A stretch of 24,626 nt of DNA. It comes from a virus. Position 1 is the stretch's first letter; the number at the start of each line of letters is the position of its first letter. The translations under genes and the position numbers were made by a program. The notes below the pieces were generated by a model, which made no database searches, had not been told where the DNA came from, and saw nothing but the letters and a program-made list of their open reading frames with translations. Positions 18,150-24,626 of the stretch are shown here, piece by piece. The stretch covers positions 1 to 24,626 of the IMG/VR virus record IMGVR_UViG_3300007960_008302. One strand, given 5' to 3'.

Positions 18150-20196
18150 TCTTGGCCTCCTTAGCCTTAGCGCGGAGGTCGAGCTTGGTCTTCTCTACCT
18201 CCAACTTCTGCTTCTCAAGGAAGATCTTCAGGTTCTGATCGGCCTGCCTCTCACGCATGGCCTGCTTCTCCTTGAGGAGGGCCAGCGCATGCGTAGTCCG
18301 CTCTCGCATAAGAGCCTGGTGGCTGCGAGTGGTAGCCACTTCTTCCTTGATCTCCTCAGACCCCTTAAGGGCCTCGATCTGCACCATGGCCTGCTGTAGC
18401 TGGCGGCGCAGAGTCTGGTTAAGCCCGTCAGTGCTCTTGATGGCTTCCTCCATCTGCGAGAGCTGGGCCTGCATGTTGCTGACTTCGCCAACCCGCTGCA
18501 GCAGCTCGTCGCGGTCGATAATGTCCGTCTTCTTGATGACCTCGTACTTGTCGACCACGCCAAGCTGGTAAAGGTCCATGTAGATCGACAGCATGGCCAT
18601 GCGGTTGGTCGGCATCGATGTGCCGTCAAGGACAACAAGGTCGTACTTGCCGATGCTGATGTCGTTGAACTTCTCTATCTTCTCGCCGTTTTCATTGAGC
18701 GCGAAGTGGTTGATAAGAGTCTCGTTGATCTCTTGGGAGGAGTTGCCGACAACACGCAGGACCTTGGGGCTCCTGTAGACCCGCTGCGCCATGCGCATGA
18801 TGATGCGCCCCATGTTTCTATAGGCCAGATTGAGCGCCCTTGCCTTGTGCTGAATGCGCTTCTGGCCGTTCTCCTCGAGAGCCAGAAGACCGCGATAGGT
18901 CTCAGGGGCGTTGAAGTTGGAGCCCATCTGGTGGGCAAACACGGACACGGAGTACTCCATGTCTGCCTTTGCCTCCTGTTCGAGCTGAATCCAGGCAGTC
19001 GGTAGGGCCTGCGGAAGCATTTCTCGCGGCGGCTGGCCGCTCGAGCCAACAACATACTCGAGGATGAATCCAGGCTTGGAGCCCTCACGCTCCCACTCGG
19101 CCTTGTTCTGGATGGAGTTCTTCTCGGCCATGATCCGGTAGTTGCCGCTGAGCGTGGCGTTGTGGATCATAATTGAGCGCCGCTTGTTGGTCTCCTGCTG
19201 GAGGCCCTTCATCACCGAAACATCGCCCTTCGGATACGGGTTGCGTCGATGGTGAAGGAAGGCCGGGACAATCGTGTAGTACGGAACATCGTTCTCGTAC
19301 TGGTAGAGCATAACGTCTTTGTCCAGGCTTACCGTAACCCGCTCATGCGTCCGCCAGATCCACTGGAGGCGAGTTCCGGGCGGCAGCCTATCCTTGTCGA
19401 CCATGTTCGGCTCAACCACCATGATCGACCCATTGACCGAGTCAATGATCTTTGCCAGCTTGCGTCGGACAAGCTCGTGGCGCTCGATGATCCTGACCTT
19501 CTGCTCGTTCCCGATGCTTTCGGTAAACTGAATATCGGAAATAGAGATCGAGGCACCTTCGTAGTCAGGGTTCATCGAAGGCCTGTCGGCCGCCGGCCCA
19601 TCCTCTCCCGGCGCCTTGTCAATGGCAGACGCCTTGTCTGGATACATGAACTTGAGGGCAGACCTGTCGATCAGGCGGGAGACAATCACATACTTGGCAT
19701 CAGACAAATCGGGCTCGCGGCTGTTTGGGTCTGGGTAGACGTCCCAGACCGGGATGTTCTTCCACAGCACCTCGCCGTTTCCGTCGTCTGCATAGCGGTC
19801 GATGAAGACCTGGAAGTAGCAGGCGCCAAGCGCGAAATAGTCCAGGGCCGCACTAATTGACTGCTGGTCTCCATTGCTGTTCTGCCAGATGTAGTCATAG
19901 AGCGTGTTGAACAGGGCGGCCGTTGCTACGTCGCCGTCTTCCATCGGGTAGTACCTTGCCGACGGCCTGTTGGCCAAGAAGATCGACACCTCATGCTGAA
20001 TGACCGGCATCACGCGGTTGACCGAAAGCGGCGCCATGCCTTTCTCGGTGATGCGCTTGATCTCGTCGTCGGTCCACTGCTTGCCGAGATAGAAGTCCTC
20101 GTCCTCGGCGGCGTTGCGCGCCCAGTCTTCCCTTGCAGACGCATACTCCAGGTAGAGATGATAGGAGAGCTGGGCCTCGTTTACAGAACTAGCCAT
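18142..20196 (-). CDS. Portal protein, P22-like, 684 aa
   Basis: The portal forms the dodecameric ring at one capsid vertex through which DNA is packaged and ejected. The N-terminal part (YHLYLEYASAREDWARNAAE, then DFYLGKQW, then PLSVNRVMPVIQHEVSIF) and the segment WKNIPVWDVYPDPNSREPDL match the pattern of P22-type portals. The length, 684 aa, is close to P22 gp1 (725 aa). From about residue 570 the protein becomes a charged Gln/Glu/Lys/Arg-rich coiled coil (RRQLQQAMVQIEALKG, then LRAKAKEAKSE), which could build a helical barrel as in P22. ATG at 20196 overlaps the terminase gene by 16 bases; only a weak AAGGT lies upstream, so coupled translation is likely. Order after terminase and before scaffold supports the call. 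Confidence 0.9.
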   Translation of the reverse strand: MASSVNEAQLSYHLYLEYASAREDWARNAAEDEDFYLGKQWTDDEIKRITEKGMAPLSVNRVMPVIQHEVSIFLANRPSARYYPMEDGDVATAALFNTLYDYIWQNSNGDQQSISAALDYFALGACYFQVFIDRYADDGNGEVLWKNIPVWDVYPDPNSREPDLSDAKYVIVSRLIDRSALKFMYPDKASAIDKAPGEDGPAADRPSMNPDYEGASISISDIQFTESIGNEQKVRIIERHELVRRKLAKIIDSVNGSIMVVEPNMVDKDRLPPGTRLQWIWRTHERVTVSLDKDVMLYQYENDVPYYTIVPAFLHHRRNPYPKGDVSVMKGLQQETNKRRSIMIHNATLSGNYRIMAEKNSIQNKAEWEREGSKPGFILEYVVGSSGQPPREMLPQALPTAWIQLEQEAKADMEYSVSVFAHQMGSNFNAPETYRGLLALEENGQKRIQHKARALNLAYRNMGRIIMRMAQRVYRSPKVLRVVGNSSQEINETLINHFALNENGEKIEKFNDISIGKYDLVVLDGTSMPTNRMAMLSIYMDLYQLGVVDKYEVIKKTDIIDRDELLQRVGEVSNMQAQLSQMEEAIKSTDGLNQTLRRQLQQAMVQIEALKGSEEIKEEVATTRSHQALMRERTTHALALLKEKQAMRERQADQNLKIFLEKQKLEVEKTKLDLRAKAKEAKSE

Positions 20197-21707
20197 GATT
20201 CACTTTCGACCTTATCCCGCCGCTGCGGCGCTGTGCCCGACTGCGGGCCAAGAATTGGCGGCACGAGGACATCGTTCGCGTACCAAACGGCGTCCATGAT
20301 GTCGTCGTGCTTTGCTCTTGGAAACATCAGCAGCTCGCCCTCGAAGTCGATTGCCGACTCGAGGTGGTAGAACATCCCCAGCGCGAACAGCGGCTGGAGA
20401 GCACGCAGGCGGGAGTCCTTTGCCGCACGCGGCTTGGTCTCATGCACTGCAAGATACACATTTCTGCGCGCCATTGCTTTCCTGAGGGCAGTGGCCACCG
20501 CCTGCTGGAACTGCACAGTCTCGATATGCACCCTCTCCGCGCCATACCGCTGACAAACATCAATGATTGACTCGCATATCTCGTCGATATCGCTAGTCTT
20601 GATCTTCTTGTGCGGCAGCAGGAAGCGGCGCTCCTTATAGTCCATTGCCAACGGGGCGATTACGGTCCAGTCGGCCCTGTGGTCCTCAGAGATCGCCAGG
20701 TCGATCCCGACCGAAACGCTCAGCGGGGTCCACAGGCCTTCCGACTCCGAGTCAACCCCCTCAAACCTGATTGCAGGGGTGCCGTCATCCAGGAGCCTAA
20801 ACTCGCCGCTCCAGTACCGGAACATCTCCCGCTTGAAGTTCTGCGTGTTCTTATTGACTGGATGGTTCTGGTACTCCTGCCAGAAGGCGTCCTCTTTGCC
20901 ACGAGACTTGTAGGACTCGTAGTGCTCCTTGAGCCGCTGTGGCGGGAAGCGCTCCGGCCATAGCGGATTGTCGAAGTCGTCGCCGATGGCCGCCTGGTAG
21001 AAGCGCGTCTTGAAGGCCTTGTCCTCGCGAATGCTGGACAGGTAGGCGCGCTCGCTAATGATGGTGCCGATGGCGATGAGTCGGCCATCGTCGGACATCG
21101 ACGGCTCCACGGCCTTTGTGATCCAGTCGATGTTCTTGTCGATGGCCTCGGGGGTGAGGCTGTTCGTCTCGGACTCGAAGTCGTCCAAGATGATCAGGTT
21201 GGGCCGAGTGATGCTCTCACGCCCCGTCAGCATGCCCCGGATGCGCTGGCCCGTGCCCTTCGCTATGATGCGCACGCCGTTGCTGGTCGTGATGTCGTCC
21301 TCGGTCCACTTGTCCCCCTTGAGGCTGCCGAAATAGCTGAGGATGCGCGGATTGTTTTCCAAGTTGTGCTTGATGATCGAGAGAAAGTTGACCGCCTGCG
21401 ACTGCGACTCTGACACCAAGAGGATCATCAGGTCCTCGTTCTGCGGCTTGAAGATGGTGCGCCACATCGGGAATAGCACAGAGACGACAGTGCTCTTGGA
21501 GTGTCCACGTGGCGCGATGATCCCAAGCCGCTTGATGCTGTTGTCCTGCAGGTCGGAGTAGATCTCGCGGTGGAAGGGCGGCGTGGCGGCCGAGAGCGCA
21601 TTGGGCATGAAGAGGCGCCCGAACGTCTCGATGCTCTTGGAGCACGCAAGGATTACTTCAGTCTTATTGTCAGTCAACGAGCGTCCAACTGCCGGTAAGC
21701 AGAACAT
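20181..21707 (-). CDS. terL: Terminase large subunit, ATPase and nuclease, 508 aa
   Basis: This is the motor that packages DNA into the prohead. Using the ATG at 21707, a Walker A-type loop APRGHSKST lies at residues 65-73, Walker B LIILDDFE at 171-178 and a coupling motif IAIGT at 211-215. The C-terminal RNase H-like nuclease carries acidic residues in GIDLAIS (D336), HIET (E396) and HDDIMDA (D468, D469, D472). All catalytic parts are intact. The start is uncertain: ATG at 21707 overlaps the lysozyme by 38 bases, while TTG at 21677 would overlap by eight and give 498 aa; both have weak ribosome binding sites. No small subunit gene is next to it in this window. Confidence 0.95.
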   Translation of the reverse strand: MFCLPAVGRSLTDNKTEVILACSKSIETFGRLFMPNALSAATPPFHREIYSDLQDNSIKRLGIIAPRGHSKSTVVSVLFPMWRTIFKPQNEDLMILLVSESQSQAVNFLSIIKHNLENNPRILSYFGSLKGDKWTEDDITTSNGVRIIAKGTGQRIRGMLTGRESITRPNLIILDDFESETNSLTPEAIDKNIDWITKAVEPSMSDDGRLIAIGTIISERAYLSSIREDKAFKTRFYQAAIGDDFDNPLWPERFPPQRLKEHYESYKSRGKEDAFWQEYQNHPVNKNTQNFKREMFRYWSGEFRLLDDGTPAIRFEGVDSESEGLWTPLSVSVGIDLAISEDHRADWTVIAPLAMDYKERRFLLPHKKIKTSDIDEICESIIDVCQRYGAERVHIETVQFQQAVATALRKAMARRNVYLAVHETKPRAAKDSRLRALQPLFALGMFYHLESAIDFEGELLMFPRAKHDDIMDAVWYANDVLVPPILGPQSGTAPQRRDKVESESWLVL

Positions 21708-22104
21708 CTGCCACTCTCAAGGCCCGCTCAGGGGTGTCCTCCCGAGCCCACTTGCTGTCAAGGGCTTCGCGCCACGCGGCGTGCCAGTCCTCGACCTTGA
21801 TGGCGTCGATCATCTTCTCGAACCCGAACAGCCCATCCAAGCCGAGCTGGTAGGCCATGTTGATGAGAGCGGACCTGCGGGGGATTGTCATGCGCCCCCA
21901 GACGCCACCAAGCCGCTCCTCAAGCTTCCAGGCGATCTCGCCAAGGCGTCGGCTCAGGAGCCAGCGGGCCTCGCCCTCGGTCAAGCCAGAGGCCTTCTGC
22001 GGGTCGACGCAGAGGCCGTAGCCGATGGTCCAGTAGCCGAGATGGTCCTTGTAGACCGTCGGGCTGAACCCTTCCTCCTTGGCGACCCACTTAACGACGT
22101 CCAC
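21670..22104 (-). CDS. Endolysin, T4-type lysozyme (GH24), 144 aa
   Basis: This enzyme cleaves the beta-1,4 bond between N-acetylmuramic acid and N-acetylglucosamine in peptidoglycan. The N-terminus reads VVKWVAKEEGFSPTVYKDHL then GYWTIGYG, giving E11, D20 and T26, the same numbering as the catalytic residues of T4 lysozyme. The total length (144 aa) is a little shorter than T4 lysozyme (164 aa). There is no signal peptide or SAR-type N-terminal membrane segment, so it should need a holin to reach the cell wall. The start is GTG at 22104, sharing one base with the previous TAG (TAGTG), with GGAG six bases upstream. It lies between a membrane protein gene and the terminase gene. Confidence 0.93.
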   Translation of the reverse strand: MDVVKWVAKEEGFSPTVYKDHLGYWTIGYGLCVDPQKASGLTEGEARWLLSRRLGEIAWKLEERLGGVWGRMTIPRRSALINMAYQLGLDGLFGFEKMIDAIKVEDWHAAWREALDSKWAREDTPERALRVADVLLTGSWTLVD

Positions 22105-22376
22105 TATCGGCTCCAGATGGAGGCAAGGGCGGTGCCCATGGCCACAAGCACGGCGAACATCCCGCCGATCAGGGCGTTGCGATGCCCGTCAAGGGCGTCC
22201 CGGATACCGTCGATCTCGTGCGCCTGAAGGCGGCACGACCTGCCGAGCCCTGGGGCCTCTCTGGCCTCAAGGGCAGAGATGCGGGCGTCAAAGTTGGCGA
22301 TGTGATGAACCACGTAGGTCCTGAATGCCATTTCACTCTGAATGGCCTCTTCTGGCGTTAGGTTTCCATTTGCCAT
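22104..22376 (-). CDS. Small membrane protein, candidate holin, 90 aa
   Basis: Residues about 25-65 form a charged helix with a heptad-like pattern (HHIANFDARISALEAREA, then AHEIDGIRDALDGHRN). A single hydrophobic segment, ALIGGMFAVLVAMGTALASI, follows and the chain ends in WSR. One C-terminal membrane segment after a cytoplasmic coiled coil is the layout of XhlA-type holin-associated proteins and of some single-pass holins. The gene sits directly before the lysozyme and shares one base with it, which supports a lysis role. ATG at 22376 was chosen over a longer in-frame extension because GGAG lies just before it and the extension is Arg-rich shadow sequence. A small membrane protein of other function remains possible. 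Confidence 0.68.
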   Translation of the reverse strand: MANGNLTPEEAIQSEMAFRTYVVHHIANFDARISALEAREAPGLGRSCRLQAHEIDGIRDALDGHRNALIGGMFAVLVAMGTALASIWSR

Positions 22377-22386
22377 CCCAGCTCCG

Positions 22387-23880
22387 CTATGGGCATGCGC
22401 CGTTAATAATCCAGGTGAACGAGTCGCTGCATACAAGCGATTCGTTTCCGGCCTCGTCCATTGCCTTGACCTCAAAAATCGCAGTCTTCCCTGCAGAAGC
22501 CGCAAGCGAGAAATACTCTTCTAATGAGGTCGTGTACGTTGAAGTCCATGCAGACCAGGCCGTCGCCTTGCCGACATAGGCCCTATATGCCCATACGCTC
22601 GGCTCGTCGGCTGAGGCATTAAGCCTCTGCCATGCGGAGTTACAGACGGCGCTACATGAGATAATCGGGGCTGTCGTGTCGGGTGGGCTCGGCGGTGCCG
22701 CTGGCTCCGGCGCCTCATCGTTCTCCCATGCAACCATGTTTGCCGGCCTTCCGGGCGCCAGCGGGTTGCCGGACGTTCCGCCAATCGTCACGGGGTAGCC
22801 GGTAGATGGAGAATTGCTCCTGTCAACCACAAAGACATATGCGGTCGATCCAGATGCAAATGCGGTGGGGTTGTAAACTTCTGCGGTAATCGACGACTCC
22901 GACCATGCGGACGGAATAAGCGTCTCCCGAACGGAACACAATTCATAGTCGGCATTGTCGCCAACCTCGACCCGCGCCATCGTCGTGTCTGCGTACAGGC
23001 TGGACCAATAAATTCGCATTTCAGGAACAGGGCTAGTGTCGCGGGCAAAATACCTGGACAGGTAAAACCAGTTGTATGTCTCCGCATCTTCCGCAGCGCC
23101 GCTCTCAAAGAACGACACGCCGCTAACTACTCCCATCTGCTCGCAGTCAATATTGACAAAACTGGTCCCCGTCTGGCTGGGTCTGCCCTGCATCATCCCG
23201 CGCTCAAGTCTGCCCCACCTGTCAATTGGAAAACTCGACATCGAAAAGTAGTCATGCTCGGAAACATCGACACTTGCCCCGTCAGACGGATTCCGCGCCT
23301 CGACGTAAAGGTTTACTCCTGACGTAGGGCCATTCAGCGGGTAGCAGTCAACACGGGACTGCCGCACCACGTCGCCGTTCGGGTACGGCTGGGTAGAGAA
23401 CTGCCCAAGCGATTTGTAATTCCGGCAATCCCAAAACGCGCCGTCCATGCTGTCAATATACATCCACCCGGCAACATACAGGGTGTCTACGTCGGTCCCC
23501 TCTGCAACGCCAACGCCGTATCCAGAGATCGCATACGGGTAAGTGTGATTGGAGTAGTCCTGCATGATGCTGACATCGCCAGAATATCTTGCGCGGGTAT
23601 TCTGGTACGTCACCATCGTACTGTCGCCGCCCACATAGCCGCGCTGCGTCTCAAATCCGCCATGCTCCCACAGAAGGGCAATGCGCCCGTCGTCGCCGTC
23701 GCCAGGAGTGCCCTCCTGAAAAGACGACCACCGCATAGGCGCGGCAACACCCTTCGTGCCGAAGTCGGTGCCGGTAATGGTAACAGATTCACCGTGGGAA
23801 AACTCACCTGACACGCCATTAATCGACTGCGCCGAGACGGGTGCAGCGACCAGAAGTGCGGCAACAAGGTACTTAATCAT
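22387..23880 (-). CDS. Secreted multidomain beta protein with signal peptide, 497 aa
   Basis: The start is ATG at 23880 (TGATG with the previous stop), preceded by GGAGGAG five bases upstream. The N-terminus MIKYLVAALLVAAPVSAQ is a textbook Sec signal peptide, with probable cleavage after VSA (residue 17). A short IPT/TIG-like strand pattern follows (GESVTITGTDFGTK). A central Tyr/Trp/Ser/Asp-rich beta region has several cysteines, which would suit an oxidising periplasm. Residues about 347-387 share a motif with the adjacent upstream gene. A Pro-rich linker and an Ig-like domain (about 402-497, FEVKAMDEAGNES) end the protein. The role is unknown. Carbohydrate binding or modification of the host surface is inferred, and a virion adhesin is less likely because export would remove it from cytoplasmic assembly. 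Confidence 0.78.
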   Translation of the reverse strand: MIKYLVAALLVAAPVSAQSINGVSGEFSHGESVTITGTDFGTKGVAAPMRWSSFQEGTPGDGDDGRIALLWEHGGFETQRGYVGGDSTMVTYQNTRARYSGDVSIMQDYSNHTYPYAISGYGVGVAEGTDVDTLYVAGWMYIDSMDGAFWDCRNYKSLGQFSTQPYPNGDVVRQSRVDCYPLNGPTSGVNLYVEARNPSDGASVDVSEHDYFSMSSFPIDRWGRLERGMMQGRPSQTGTSFVNIDCEQMGVVSGVSFFESGAAEDAETYNWFYLSRYFARDTSPVPEMRIYWSSLYADTTMARVEVGDNADYELCSVRETLIPSAWSESSITAEVYNPTAFASGSTAYVFVVDRSNSPSTGYPVTIGGTSGNPLAPGRPANMVAWENDEAPEPAAPPSPPDTTAPIISCSAVCNSAWQRLNASADEPSVWAYRAYVGKATAWSAWTSTYTTSLEEYFSLAASAGKTAIFEVKAMDEAGNESLVCSDSFTWIINGACP

Positions 23881-24626
23881 CAGTTCTCCTCCGCCCTCAT
23901 GTTGAGAGGCCTTCCTGGCGCCTGCGGATTGCCGCTCGAGCCGCCGATTGTCACTGGATACCCATCGGAGGGCGTGTCGGAGTTGTCTACGATGAAGACG
24001 TAGGCTGCGTCTCCAGGCTGGAAGTGCCCGACGTTCACATCTGCCGAAACAGAGGTATATGACCATTCGGTCGGGATCTGGATCTCGCGAAGCGTGCAGT
24101 CGTCATAGACGGGAGCGTTGCCAATCTCTATCCGGCACAGCGAGCTGTCCACATAGACATTGTCCATGTACGACCAGTAGTCTGTGGACCGAAGAGGGTT
24201 CATGTCCCAGTTTACGCCGACCTGCCCAAGCCAGACATTCGTGTACTGGTAGTACTCGCCGCGATTCGCTCGCGGGCCGCTCGTGAGCTTTTCATAGCCA
24301 ACCGCACCGGCCCAGAATTGGCCGTTTGCAACATACGGATCGCTAAGGATTGCGTAGTGCTCAATTCTGTTCCACTCGCTCCAGCTCCATGGGATGCGGC
24401 CAAAGTTGCCCGTGTCCAAATCCTCAGTGGTGTGAATGTACGTTTCTGGAGTTGAGCCGTACATGGGGTAGCAGGCGGATAGGCTGAATGTCCCCCAGCC
24501 GTTGTACCAGCTCGGGAGCCCGCCCTCAAGAGTGTCTTCCCCATAGATCGGGACAAAGTCCCTTGTGACGAGCCTGGACATCTTGATGTTCACATAGTCG
24601 GTGTTGTCTTCGTTGAATGGGGCGCC
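23880..24626 (-). CDS. Paralogous beta protein, 5' end outside window
   Basis: The frame is open to the right edge, so the N-terminus and any signal peptide are missing; at least 248 residues are visible. The sequence is rich in Tyr, Trp, Asn, Gly and Ser, typical of an extracellular beta-sheet protein. Its final 41 residues match 31 of 41 positions of residues 347-387 of the next gene, including GYPVTIGG and APGRP; the preceding region also matches in places (LREIQIP against VRETLIP). It ends right after this motif and has no Ig-like domain. It is the first visible gene of the operon and overlaps the next start by one base. It is probably a duplicated partner of the secreted protein; its function is unknown. 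Confidence 0.75.
   Translation of the reverse strand, partial: GAPFNEDNTDYVNIKMSRLVTRDFVPIYGEDTLEGGLPSWYNGWGTFSLSACYPMYGSTPETYIHTTEDLDTGNFGRIPWSWSEWNRIEHYAILSDPYVANGQFWAGAVGYEKLTSGPRANRGEYYQYTNVWLGQVGVNWDMNPLRSTDYWSYMDNVYVDSSLCRIEIGNAPVYDDCTLREIQIPTEWSYTSVSADVNVGHFQPGDAAYVFIVDNSDTPSDGYPVTIGGSSGNPQAPGRPLNMRAEEN

Noticed and set aside
22104-22376. Reading the 90-aa gene as a small terminase subunit because it is near the large terminase gene
   Set aside because: It has a clear C-terminal membrane segment and no helix-turn-helix pattern, which fits a membrane protein of the lysis module better.

Overview
This window is a stretch of a tailed double-stranded DNA phage genome with a short-tailed (podovirus-like) morphogenesis module. 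All supported genes lie on the minus strand and read from right to left as one tightly packed late operon. Almost every junction overlaps by 1 to 58 bases or has a very short spacer, and several starts are GTG. No host genes, tRNAs, insertion sequences, CRISPR arrays or plus-strand genes are supported. The GC-rich composition, the T4-type lysozyme and the Sec signal peptide fit a phage of a Gram-negative host, possibly a proteobacterium, but the sequence does not fix the host.

In transcription order the layout starts at the right edge with two related genes (24626-22387). The first is cut by the window edge. The second encodes a protein with a clear signal peptide, an IPT/TIG-like N-terminus and an Ig-like C-terminus. 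A lysis pair follows (22376-21670): a small protein with one C-terminal membrane segment, possibly a holin, and a lysozyme with the exact E11/D20/T26 triad of T4 lysozyme. The packaging and head genes come next (21707-15787): large terminase, portal, scaffold and major capsid protein. A strong hairpin lies just after the capsid gene. The neck and tail genes (15732-10706) comprise three consecutive adaptor-like proteins, a large tail-nozzle protein and an 80-aa protein. The left third (10713-1) holds two short Ala/Gln-rich proteins sharing a motif, a 646-aa coiled-coil protein with clearly lower GC, and a giant gene of at least 2433 codons that runs off the left edge. These are best read as internal or ejected virion proteins.

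The logic of the operon is release, packaging, capsid assembly, neck and tail, then cargo delivered with the DNA. The order portal, capsid, adaptor, nozzle, small internal proteins, giant protein resembles phages such as N4 and crAss-like phages, where a giant virion protein is an RNA polymerase carried into the cell. The giant protein here has a segment near residues 2060-2140 that resembles the DGxGxIS...A..IA motif and following lysines of two-barrel RNA polymerases (QDE-1/YonO/crAss type). The diagnostic DxDGD-type loop is not in the window, so this is a hypothesis. A small terminase subunit, spanins, a recognisable tail fibre and early genes were not found here.
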